From Puniceicoccus vermicola (GTDB lineage Bacteria > Verrucomicrobiota > Verrucomicrobiia > Opitutales > Puniceicoccaceae), in contig NZ_JACHVA010000053.1 in NCBI RefSeq assembly GCF_014230055.1, positions 248,001-312,000 of the forward strand: DNA of 64,000 nucleotides, in the 5' to 3' direction. The position numbers and the translations under genes were made by a program. The notes under the pieces are model-generated. The model did no database searches. It was not told where the DNA came from and saw only the letters and a list, made by a program, of their open reading frames with translations. Each line of letters starts with the position of its first letter. Positions within the stretch are counted from its first letter, which is position 1. Shown piece after piece: positions 35,477 to 43,881 of this stretch.

Positions 35477-37558
35477 ATGAGCATACACAAAGAGAATGGT
35501 CATGATTCGGATCGTCTTGAGGATTGTTATGCGACCTGGGAGGATGGAATTCTTAAGTTCGGGAACTCTTATTTCGAGGAGCGGTGGGTTCAGGCCCCTG
35601 ATGGGTTTCTGAAACCCCAGGATCTCCGCCGCAAGGGTGGGAAAATCTGGGGAGATCGGACCGGTGGAGAAAGCGTTTGGGAATCGGAATGGCGGGTTTG
35701 TTGCTCTTGCGAATACGGTAAGCGGAGTGTCAGTAGTGCGGAGGGTCTTATTGTTTCGTTGCGTCTGGAGAGCTTGAAGGAGTCGGACCGATGGCGCAGC
35801 TTCAGGTTCCAGTTGTTTCCCGATTTGGCTGGTTCGATTCTTGAGGTGGAAGATCCGTCCGTGGAGGGAAACGAAGGTTCGGATGCCAATCATTCGCTGG
35901 GAGTCCACGAGGCCGACGGATTCGAGACGGAAAGTGATGGTGGATTGGGGGTCACTCTACCGAACGAAACGCTGCCTGCATGGCAATTGGAAGACCGCCA
36001 TCTCTGTTTGCGGGAGTTTCAGTATGTGGATCAAACGGATTACCATTCTGAATTCGCCTACCAGCGCGAGTGGTTGATGCATCCCTCTGAAAAAGTTCTT
36101 CCGATGAGGTCGAATGTAGTCTCCCTCGAGTCTGTGAATCCAGACGAGCACGGAGAAGGCGTCCTGTGGGTGTTGTTGGCTCCCCTCGGTCACGTTCGCA
36201 AAAGCTGGAGTGCTCCCTTCGATTTCTTGCTGGCTTTTGGGGAGGAGCACTTGACATTCCGTATCTGGACTTCGGGATACTCCTTGGCCCGGGTCGCTTA
36301 TCAAGGCGGACGTAACGGTGCGTTGCTTGCGATGCAGAGATTGCAGAAAACATTGCGCTCGTTCGGAGTTTCCGCGGAAGGGACGGTTCTCTCGAATACT
36401 TGGGGCGATCGGGGCGGGGCTCGCCATTTGTCGGCATCCTTTCTGGAGGAGGAGATCGAGGCAGCAAAGGAGATGGGGGTCGAGGTTTTGCAGATCGACG
36501 ACGGTTGGCAGAAGGGTGCTACGGTCAATACCGTAGAGGATCGGTCGGCCGGGGTCTGGAATGGTTTTTGGGAGGCGGATCCGAATTTTTGGGAAGTGCA
36601 TCCGGGCCGGTTTCCGAATGGGTTCCGTCCGATCGTGGAGAAAATGCGCGAAGTCGGGATCGAGTTGGGGCTTTGGTTCGCGCCCGATTCCAGTAACGAA
36701 TTCGCGAACTGGGAAAAGGATGTTTTGGTTTTGCTGGGTCTTTGGAGGAAGTGGGGAGTTCGATACTTTAAGTTGGATGCCGTAAAGCTGACATCCCGTT
36801 TGGCGGAAACGCGTTTTCATCAACTCTGTGAGAAAGTCCTGAAGGCGAGTGACTGTGCGATTGTCTTTGATTTCGATGCCACGGCGGAGAGGCGTCCAAC
36901 CTATTGGGGACGGGTCGGGGGTGGGCAGTTGTTCTTGGAAAACCGCTATACGGACTTTGGGAATTATTACCCACACCAAACCTTGAGAGCTCTGTGGACA
37001 CTGACTTTGCATGGAATTCTGCCGTCTCGGATACGACTTGAGTTTCTGAATACGACGCGAAACCCGGACTGCTATTCAGAGGGCGACCCTCTGAGTCCTG
37101 AACGCTGGCCTGCGGATTATCAGGTGGCGATTACGTTAGCGGCTTCACCGCTGGCGTGGATGGAAATGAGTCGGGTGCCGGAGGAGCGTCGGAGAATATG
37201 GGGAGACCTATTCAAGGCTTGGCAACCTCATCGGAGGGCATTTCATCGCGGCTCGGTATTGCCGATTGGAGATCCGCCCAATGGATTCAGCTGGACCGGG
37301 TTTTTGTCGCTCGATCAACAGGAGGGAAAGACAGTTCTGTACGGAATCATTTTCCGAGAGTTGCACCCGGACGATCATTTCTCTTTCTCAGTGCCCCGTG
37401 TGTATGAATTGGAGGAGAGTATGTTCGAGGAGTCGGAGTTGATTGCGGGCGCCGGGACGGTAGGCCCCATCGAGAAGAACCGGTTTGTTGTCAACCTGCC
37501 TCGCAAAAGGTCTTTTGTGGTCGTTCGTTGGGAAATATCCGTTCTAACTGACTCGTAG
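35477..37558 (+). CDS. GH36-like alpha-galactosidase
   Basis: A 693-residue GH-D clan enzyme without a signal peptide. The N-terminal beta-supersandwich (about 1-290) precedes a (beta/alpha)8 barrel. The barrel has VLSNTWGDRGG, VLQIDDGWQKG, LGLWFAPDS, nucleophile Asp in YFKLDAVKL and acid/base Asp in FDFDATAERRP. The C-terminal domain is beta-rich. In GH36/GH27 enzymes these Asp residues cleave alpha-galactosides with retention. Specificity within the clan (alpha-galactosidase versus alpha-N-acetylgalactosaminidase) cannot be read from sequence. It follows the sulfatase, suggesting desulfation then release of galactose-like sugars. Confidence 0.85.
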   Translation: MSIHKENGHDSDRLEDCYATWEDGILKFGNSYFEERWVQAPDGFLKPQDLRRKGGKIWGDRTGGESVWESEWRVCCSCEYGKRSVSSAEGLIVSLRLESLKESDRWRSFRFQLFPDLAGSILEVEDPSVEGNEGSDANHSLGVHEADGFETESDGGLGVTLPNETLPAWQLEDRHLCLREFQYVDQTDYHSEFAYQREWLMHPSEKVLPMRSNVVSLESVNPDEHGEGVLWVLLAPLGHVRKSWSAPFDFLLAFGEEHLTFRIWTSGYSLARVAYQGGRNGALLAMQRLQKTLRSFGVSAEGTVLSNTWGDRGGARHLSASFLEEEIEAAKEMGVEVLQIDDGWQKGATVNTVEDRSAGVWNGFWEADPNFWEVHPGRFPNGFRPIVEKMREVGIELGLWFAPDSSNEFANWEKDVLVLLGLWRKWGVRYFKLDAVKLTSRLAETRFHQLCEKVLKASDCAIVFDFDATAERRPTYWGRVGGGQLFLENRYTDFGNYYPHQTLRALWTLTLHGILPSRIRLEFLNTTRNPDCYSEGDPLSPERWPADYQVAITLAASPLAWMEMSRVPEERRRIWGDLFKAWQPHRRAFHRGSVLPIGDPPNGFSWTGFLSLDQQEGKTVLYGIIFRELHPDDHFSFSVPRVYELEESMFEESELIAGAGTVGPIEKNRFVVNLPRKRSFVVVRWEISVLTDS

Positions 37559-37620
37559 TTCTCGTCATTGGATAGATGGAGGCAAGGGTCAGACGGTCTT
37601 GTCGGTGGACGTTTCGATGC

Positions 37621-37637
37621 GGGAGCTGGAAGCTCCC
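37621..37637. repeat. Perfect hairpin between convergent genes
   Basis: GGGAGCT-GGA-AGCTCCC is a 7-bp stem with a 3-nt loop in the 204-bp gap between the convergent GH36-like and GH42-like genes. There is no T tract, so it is either a REP-like element or a weak bidirectional terminator. Confidence 0.4.
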
Positions 37638-37762
37638 ACCACATCTTCCCTCGCCGACGAATCTCTGTGTCCGGGCACCGCGTTTCAGCAGGAACAATCG
37701 TTCCGCCAGATGAACTCAAAAGATTGGGGGGCATTGAGGCGTGAAGTTTGCATTCTGTGGAT

Positions 37763-39871
37763 CTAGGCGAGTTTTACGGCGTGGGCGGATCGTTTCGGGA
37801 GGGTGACGGTGATCGTTCTGCCCTCTTTTGTGAGGTTGTCGAATGGTGTGTTCTCGGCGAGTTCGGTCCCCTTCGGGAGACGCAAAGTTACCGTTCCCGT
37901 TGCGTGGTCAAAATTCGTTAGGCCGATCAACCATGGGGTGCCGTTGGCTCGAAGGAGGACGGAGATGTCCAGCAATGGAGACTTTTCTCTCACAACGACC
38001 GACGGAGTCAGGTGAGGACGTAGCCGTTCCAACAGCACGTTGAAGTAGGTCAACGCCTGGGAATGGGATTCGCCGCGTTCGACCTTGTGTCCTAGGAGAA
38101 AGGGAACGTGAAGGCATTGTCCGGTCGATGCGGATCGTTGAACGAGAGCCGGATGGTTGGATTCAGTCGCGACTAGAATTTCGGTGTCGGCCGGACAATC
38201 GATTTCCTGAAAGTAGTCGCCTTGCAGAACGAGCTCACTTTCGGGGAGGGGGATCCGATGCTCTCCGCGGCAGTGGAACCCTCTTTCTTCGAAGCCGGTT
38301 ATCTCTTGCAGGCCGAACCCCGGGGCATGCGGTTGGAGGTTGCCGTCGATGTCGAGTAGACCAAAGCGGCTCTCGGTGACGAGTGTTCCGCCTCGCTGGA
38401 CGAAGTCCCGAATCGATTCCGCGAACTCAGTGGTAATTCCGGGCAGGCACGGGACCACAAGAACCCGAATTGCTGCCGGGATTCCTTGCGCTGCGATGCG
38501 GGCCGGGGTCAGGTAGCACGGTGCGATCCCGCTTTTCCAGAACGCTTGAAACCAACCCCGATGCGTATCGGTATAAAAAGGTTTGGGAGGCACGGTTGCC
38601 TCTCCTTCGCCGATGGCGCTGAAAAGGCGCTCCATATCCGGGTCGAAGACGATTGCGCATCCGGCGGTGTCTGGATGGGACTCGGCGAGAGATACCGCGT
38701 TTTCGACCACAAACTTTGCCACCTTGGACGCTTGGTGGGCATGTCGATTCGGGGTGCCGTCGAAATCGGTCAGTCCCCGACCGGACACTTGCCGTCCACG
38801 GCGGAAGGGACGGTATTTCCAGTAGATCATGCCCTGGATTCCGTGGAAAACCGCTTGATAACTCCAGAGCCCGATCTCGTCGGTCATGGAAGAACCCTCG
38901 GTCGGAAAGAGAGAGCGGTTCGCAGTCATCAGTTCGGAAATCATGGTCTGCTTGCCGTCGGCGACACTGATTGCATGACGCCAGAATTGCGGCCATTGCC
39001 AAGCGTCGCTTTCCCACCAGCGAGGTCCGAGCATGTTGGCGTAGCAGGAGAGGCCCAAGATGTCGGTGGTTTCGGAGATGTCCCAGTCGCTGACTCCGAA
39101 ATAGTCGTCGGTTCGATTGTGGAGTACATCGGATCCGAGAACGTCGACAAACAAGGGTGTATCCGGGTCGACCTCACGAATGATCACGCGCCAACGGCGG
39201 ATCTGGGTCGCGAAGTCGGCTGAGCGGAAGCGTTGCCAATCCCGTTCGGCGACGACGGACGACCAACTCCACACACGGTAGTTGGGCGGGACGCGCGTAA
39301 TCGATTCGAAGTCCGGGAAGTAGGTGGCCCAGGCGTGGTTGAGCGCCTGGATATTTCCATCATATTGGCCGGCTAGGTATTCCGTGAAGGCTTGGATCGT
39401 TTCGGGAGACCGCGAGTGGTTACCGACCTCGTTGAAGAGGTCGTAGGCCAGCAAGGCGGGATGGCCCCGGAAGTGAGCTGCCACCGCACGCAGGTATGTG
39501 GCCAGGAGGACTTCTTTGGCCGGCTGATGAAAACCGTTTTCCCGATAATTCGAAGCCTGTGCGTAGCCGGAACTTTCCGGCGCGTCGGCGTCCTGCATGA
39601 CCTGGCCCTGGAGTTCGAGAATCACTTGGAGGTTTAGCTCTGCGCAAACGTCCAGAATGGAATCGATCGTGTCAAAAGCGAGATCTCCGGGGATGTCGGC
39701 ATCCCAGCGGCTGACGCTCGGATAGAGCACGACGGTGTTGAATCCGAGCGCGGCGATGTTCTCCAGGTCGTTGCGGGTTTCTATGAGCGAAACGCCCCGT
39801 TCGGCCAGCAGCACGACTCCGAACGGGATGGATTTCAGCGCTAGGTGGTCGATTGCAGAGTCGGGAGGCAT
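37763..39871 (-). CDS. GH42-like beta-galactosidase family protein
   Basis: A 702-residue protein without a signal peptide. The (beta/alpha)8 domain (about 10-420) has LNLQVILELQGQVM, YDLFNEVGNHSRSP (acid/base Glu candidate) and TMISELMTANRS (nucleophile Glu candidate). A Rossmann-like trimerisation domain (about 440-610) has VLVVPCLPGITTEFAESIRD and VQRGGTLVTESRFG. The end is a small beta domain. This order is that of GH42. It overlaps the upstream manA gene by 31 nt, which implies translational coupling. Natural substrate could be beta-galactosides or related glycosides. Confidence 0.82.
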   Translation of the reverse strand: MPPDSAIDHLALKSIPFGVVLLAERGVSLIETRNDLENIAALGFNTVVLYPSVSRWDADIPGDLAFDTIDSILDVCAELNLQVILELQGQVMQDADAPESSGYAQASNYRENGFHQPAKEVLLATYLRAVAAHFRGHPALLAYDLFNEVGNHSRSPETIQAFTEYLAGQYDGNIQALNHAWATYFPDFESITRVPPNYRVWSWSSVVAERDWQRFRSADFATQIRRWRVIIREVDPDTPLFVDVLGSDVLHNRTDDYFGVSDWDISETTDILGLSCYANMLGPRWWESDAWQWPQFWRHAISVADGKQTMISELMTANRSLFPTEGSSMTDEIGLWSYQAVFHGIQGMIYWKYRPFRRGRQVSGRGLTDFDGTPNRHAHQASKVAKFVVENAVSLAESHPDTAGCAIVFDPDMERLFSAIGEGEATVPPKPFYTDTHRGWFQAFWKSGIAPCYLTPARIAAQGIPAAIRVLVVPCLPGITTEFAESIRDFVQRGGTLVTESRFGLLDIDGNLQPHAPGFGLQEITGFEERGFHCRGEHRIPLPESELVLQGDYFQEIDCPADTEILVATESNHPALVQRSASTGQCLHVPFLLGHKVERGESHSQALTYFNVLLERLRPHLTPSVVVREKSPLLDISVLLRANGTPWLIGLTNFDHATGTVTLRLPKGTELAENTPFDNLTKEGRTITVTLPKRSAHAVKLA

Positions 39872-40944
39872 AGTAGAAGTTGGAGGGCGTCGGTACGAGT
39901 GGGGACGATGGTGGGGGCCTCGGCACCTGCAGGAATCAGAAAGCGGCTTCCTTGCTTGAGGCCTAAGGGTTGCTCGCCGGAGTGTAGTTCTCCCTCACCA
40001 TGAGAGACGAGATAGAGTCCAACGGCTCCGGGTCGAGGCAGACGAGTTTCGCCTCGTAGTGTCAAGCGGCGTACGGAAAAACAATCGGTATGGGTCTCGT
40101 CGACCAGTTGTTCGACGGTCAGTTCGGTATTCTTGGAAATGGTCTTCGGTTCGAGGCGACAGAATTCTCTGATTTCGCTAACACTTCGCGAAGCGTAATC
40201 GAAGACATTCAAGCAAAACTCCAAACCGCGCTGCATAAAGCGTCCTTGGGGAGGAACGACGATACCTTCCCGTTCGAATTCGCAGCGGACCACCCAGTCC
40301 GAAGGTTCCATCACTTCGAGTACAAGGGCTCCTTCTCCAATGGCATGGGGGTATCCGCCTGGGACCCGCCAGACCTCGCCCGTCTTTAGAGGGATCGGTT
40401 CGAAGCAGGCATCCATTGCCGGAATGTCCTGCTCGTCAATGATTCGCCTCCATTCTTCACGTTCAGGAGCGTGTTGGAAACCGAGGCGGAGGTAGGGGTT
40501 CGCTCCTTCGCGCACGGCGAGAACCACATAAGTTTCAAACTTTCCATAGGGAGAGTTTAGGTGCTCGCGGGCGAACGCTGCAGTCGGATGCGCCTGCACG
40601 TTCAACCGTATGGCGGAGTCCAGGAGTTTTGCGAGGAATCCGAGTTCGTGGCCGCGCTGTTTGACGTGGTTCGGCCCGAGGAAATATTCAGGAGCGTCGG
40701 TCAGCACTTCTGGCAAGGAAGCGCTTCTCCCATCGGGAAGGCGAACGCTCGTGAGTCCCTCGTTTTGAACCTTCGCGAGCCCGGGGTTGAGAGCCCGGAC
40801 CGTGGATCCAATCCAATCTTCCGGCCGTTCGCTATCACCTTCGTGGCCTTCGCCTGTCCAGCTTTCCAACAGAGCTCCTCCGCGATAGTTGCGACGCACC
40901 CGGTTCGGTAGAATTTCGAGGTAGGAGGGGGCATCCTTTTTCAT
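39841..40944 (-). CDS. manA: Mannose-6-phosphate isomerase, type I
   Basis: A 367-residue zinc-dependent isomerase interconverting mannose-6-phosphate and fructose-6-phosphate. Family marks include NYRGGALLESWTG, LNVQAHPTAAFARE with zinc ligands in QAHP, GKFETYVVL, VPGGYPHAIGEGALVLEVMEPSD and VRCEFEREG. The C-terminal half is the second cupin-like fold. It lies between the GH127 gene and the GH42-like gene and overlaps the latter by 31 nt, so a mannose-containing substrate for this locus is plausible. No clear ribosome site precedes the ATG. Confidence 0.88.
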   Translation of the reverse strand: MKKDAPSYLEILPNRVRRNYRGGALLESWTGEGHEGDSERPEDWIGSTVRALNPGLAKVQNEGLTSVRLPDGRSASLPEVLTDAPEYFLGPNHVKQRGHELGFLAKLLDSAIRLNVQAHPTAAFAREHLNSPYGKFETYVVLAVREGANPYLRLGFQHAPEREEWRRIIDEQDIPAMDACFEPIPLKTGEVWRVPGGYPHAIGEGALVLEVMEPSDWVVRCEFEREGIVVPPQGRFMQRGLEFCLNVFDYASRSVSEIREFCRLEPKTISKNTELTVEQLVDETHTDCFSVRRLTLRGETRLPRPGAVGLYLVSHGEGELHSGEQPLGLKQGSRFLIPAGAEAPTIVPTRTDALQLLLCLPTLQSTT

Positions 40945-41028
40945 CGACGCGTAGATTTGGGGAGCCCAGATAGTTTTCGTGTCATCCTTAAGATATAGAG
41001 AGAAAAGCCCGTTGGTCTTTCGGGGAGC

Positions 41029-42912
41029 TTAGAAAAACACGCTGAACAGCTTTGGTTCTTTCGTAATTACATTGGCGGCGGAGGCAAAATCACAGACCGT
41101 TGTGTGGAGTTTCCGGTCATCGGAATGAATTTCGGCTTCGAACGCATAATCCACCTTGTCGGAGGGGGAGGGTTTAAGGGTGCAGGCAAATCCCTTTGGC
41201 AGAGGGTCGCCGAACATTTCCTCCTCGGTGTTGTCGATAAAGTGACTGCGGGCCAGAAGAAGAGGCCCGTATTGTAAGGTGCTGCCACGCTCCGTGCGCA
41301 TCGATGATTCGATGCCGGGCTCGGACCATCGCTTGTGGTGCCATGCAGGGACCTCAGGCGTGGATGGATGCTCTCGCACGATCACGTCCCGTTCGAAAGT
41401 CAGTCGCGCATTGGATTGGCCGGGTTCAATTTGGATCTCAAACCATTCTCCTTCTCCGGTTTCTTGAGAACCCTTAATGTCGATAGTGGATTCCGTGGCC
41501 CATTTTGGAATTCGGAGACGCATCTTCACGGGGATGTCAATCTGTGCATCCCAATTGATATCGACCGTGCCGCTGCCAAGGTAGTCGCCGCTGATGCGGA
41601 GTTGGACGGATCCGCCATTCGGCAGGCTGAGTTCGGAGTCGAAGGGAGAGTAGAAGTTGACGGCGAGGCCATTCTCGTCGGCAATCACCGCCATCTGGGC
41701 GAAATTGAGGAAACCGCGTGGTATGTTGTTCACGCAACAGTGATTATACTTCATTTTTGCCTGTCCGAAAGCGTAAAGATGATGGGTGTGGCTGCGAACG
41801 CCTCGAGCCCCCCATTTACCGTCACGACAAACGGAGGCGAGGAAGGGATTGTAGAATGCCAGTTCGAAATCCTCGAGGTAGGAGCTATCGCCTGTTTCCA
41901 GGAAGAGTTCCCCGCACAGCCGCATCCAGTGAATCACGTCGCAGGGTTCGGTAATGGCACTGATTTGTGAAGATCCGTTGTGGAAGATGTCGTTGAAAGC
42001 GACGGAATGGACCGTATTATATTCGTGCTCTTTCAGGAGCTTGTGGAAGCGGATCACGCTTTCGAGTAGTTCGCTTTCCCCCGTGGTTCGGTAGAGCTCA
42101 ATAATCCCTTCGTAGCACGACATCATTTCGTAAGCTTTCGCGTAGTCGTGGGGGTCGTCGTACCAGGCGTGGACCGGTTTTCCCGCCATCGCATTCGCTA
42201 TGAGGTTGGGAGAGAGGCCGTCTTCTCGATTCCAATCTGCCACGATTTCTTGGGCAAAGTCCAAGTAGAGTTCGTTGCGAGTTTGACGGTAAAGAAGGAT
42301 GATCGGCTTGAGTATGGATCCGCTGGCCACTCCCGCGAACGTTCCGGTTTCGCCGAGACGGATGCCGTTGTCCCGGAGAGAGCGGATCAGGTGGGTGGCC
42401 AGCCGTTCTGCGGAGCGAAGTATTTTGGGATCACCGAGTAGTCTGTGCGCTTCGATCAGGCCCCAGAGGGTGTATTTACGGCACCAGATATTCCAGTTCC
42501 ACTCGCTGGGATGGCCGAGAACCTTCATTGTTTCCTGCGGGTCGGCGGGGAAGATATTCATCGGATCCCGATAGGTTCCGATATAGCCGGAGGGTTCTTG
42601 CATCGCCATCAGGATTCCCACGCTCTTTCGAATGAACTCCTTGAGACTTGAGTCGTTGGCGTACTCGCAATAGCGCACCGCGCCGATCATCCACTTGCCC
42701 CAATACTCGCCTTGCCAGATACCATGGACTCCAGAGCTGTCGTCCAGTTTGTTGCGAAAAGCGTCTTCCGCTTCTTGAAAGACCACATCCCGCGCATACT
42801 CCGAAGTTATGCGCTCGTAGGCGAACGTTTCCAAATGTTCGGAAACAGGGCCTTTTGTGTGCAGTGAGCCCAAAGGAAAGGGGGAAAGTCTGACGAGGGA
42901 AGATACGGTCAT
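41029..42912 (-). CDS. GH127/DUF1680-family glycoside hydrolase
   Basis: A 627-residue protein with an (alpha/alpha)6-barrel layout and C-terminal beta domains. There is the GH127-type cysteine pair in KYNHCCVNNIPRG, the acidic pair in DVVFQEAEDAFRNKL, LLGDPKILRSAERLATHLI, YEMMSCYEGIIELY and a terminal beta section ending in FSVFF. Characterised relatives are beta-L-arabinofuranosidases that use a Zn-bound cysteine nucleophile. No signal peptide is visible. The ATG has GGAG 6 nt upstream. Being the first gene of the manA/GH42-like minus-strand set, it may act on the same oligosaccharides. Exact sugar specificity is uncertain because DUF1680 is broad. Confidence 0.83.
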   Translation of the reverse strand: MTVSSLVRLSPFPLGSLHTKGPVSEHLETFAYERITSEYARDVVFQEAEDAFRNKLDDSSGVHGIWQGEYWGKWMIGAVRYCEYANDSSLKEFIRKSVGILMAMQEPSGYIGTYRDPMNIFPADPQETMKVLGHPSEWNWNIWCRKYTLWGLIEAHRLLGDPKILRSAERLATHLIRSLRDNGIRLGETGTFAGVASGSILKPIILLYRQTRNELYLDFAQEIVADWNREDGLSPNLIANAMAGKPVHAWYDDPHDYAKAYEMMSCYEGIIELYRTTGESELLESVIRFHKLLKEHEYNTVHSVAFNDIFHNGSSQISAITEPCDVIHWMRLCGELFLETGDSSYLEDFELAFYNPFLASVCRDGKWGARGVRSHTHHLYAFGQAKMKYNHCCVNNIPRGFLNFAQMAVIADENGLAVNFYSPFDSELSLPNGGSVQLRISGDYLGSGTVDINWDAQIDIPVKMRLRIPKWATESTIDIKGSQETGEGEWFEIQIEPGQSNARLTFERDVIVREHPSTPEVPAWHHKRWSEPGIESSMRTERGSTLQYGPLLLARSHFIDNTEEEMFGDPLPKGFACTLKPSPSDKVDYAFEAEIHSDDRKLHTTVCDFASAANVITKEPKLFSVFF

Positions 42913-43062
42913 GGGAAGCTCCAGTTTTTGGTAGTTCGGTTCGCGCTCTCATTGGGTAGAGCGTTGAGAGGATACCGAATCGATAGGTTTTCGGGAATTG
43001 GCGAACATCCAAATTACCTTCGATTTTGTCCATCCCCCGAATGGCGAACGCCATCTGTCTGC

Positions 43063-43352
43063 GGGCAAGGCTGAAGCCATACCCCACAGTGGGTGGGTTG
43101 TTTCAACGCTCACCTGAGAGGTTTGGTCTGGGGCCCGCATACTCGGGATGTTGCTCTTTTGTCGGAGAGGAGCATGTCGGGGGTGTGCGTGGGCAAGGCT
43201 GAAGCCATGCCCCACAGTGGGTGGGTTGTTTCAACGCCCACCTGATAGGTTGGTCTGGGGTCCGCATACTCGGGATGTTGCCCTTTTGCCGGAGAGGAGC
43301 GTGTCGGGGGTGTGAGTGTGCAAGGCTGAAGCCATGCCCCACAGTGGGTGGG
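43063..43352. repeat. Family A tandem repeat (2.3 copies, period 127-128 bp)
   Basis: Units begin at 43063, 43191 and 43318; the third stops after GTGGGTTG. Each starts with a near-palindrome GGCAAGGCTGAAGCCATGCC, then CCCACAGTGGG, then a GGTGGG...CCCACC stem around TTG-TTT-CAA, so three hairpins follow in series. They fill the 446-bp gap before the GH127 gene and end 7 bp before the MEKHLA gene stop. No coding sequence is convincing here. Confidence 0.88.
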
Positions 43353-43358
43353 TTGCGC

Positions 43359-43862
43359 TTAAGTCCGGGTTGGCCTCGCCCAATCCAGAAACGTCCAGTC
43401 GGCAAAGGTAGCGGCTTGCCCTCGGTCGTTGCCCTCAGAGTCGGTCAGGTTCCACACGATCGCATTTTCGATGCGAAACCGCTTTCCGCTGCGGGAGATC
43501 CGAATCCCCGAATAGTCGTCCACGTATCCTTGCTCGCGAACTTTTTCCAGGAAGCGTGCTCGTTCTTCCCGGTGCATGGGTTCGGCGGTCTTGCGTCCCG
43601 GAGTGCGAATGAGTTCTTCCCAGTTCATTTCCCACAGCCGAAGAGCAGTGGCGTTGCCGTAGTTGAGGATCGGATCGTTCTCAGTGCCGGCAGAAACGAC
43701 GACGAACTCAGCGTCGAAAAGTCGCTGGGCATCTCGGGCTGCATCCCCCGTAGACGGAATTAACTCGCGCCCGAGGACGTCGCGAAAACTGGAGAGAATG
43801 AGCTGAGTCTGGGCGATCCGAAGGTCTTCGGGAATACCCCTGCTGTCGAAGCCGTTCTCCAC
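43359..43862 (-). CDS. MEKHLA domain protein
   Basis: A 167-residue stand-alone MEKHLA protein, PAS-like in fold. The core is DPILNYGNATALRLWEMNWEEL, then PGRKTAEPMHREERARFLEK, YVDDYSGIRISRSGKRFRIE and IVWNLTDSEGNDRGQAA. These match the domain also found at the C-terminus of plant HD-ZIP III factors. In bacteria it is a small single-domain protein, possibly a light, redox or ligand sensor, with unknown ligand. It starts 19 nt after the CcsA-like gene in the same direction, so it may be the last gene of the cytochrome c maturation operon. Confidence 0.85.
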   Translation of the reverse strand: MENGFDSRGIPEDLRIAQTQLILSSFRDVLGRELIPSTGDAARDAQRLFDAEFVVVSAGTENDPILNYGNATALRLWEMNWEELIRTPGRKTAEPMHREERARFLEKVREQGYVDDYSGIRISRSGKRFRIENAIVWNLTDSEGNDRGQAATFADWTFLDWARPTRT

Positions 43863-43881
43863 GGAAGAGAGGATTCCGAGC

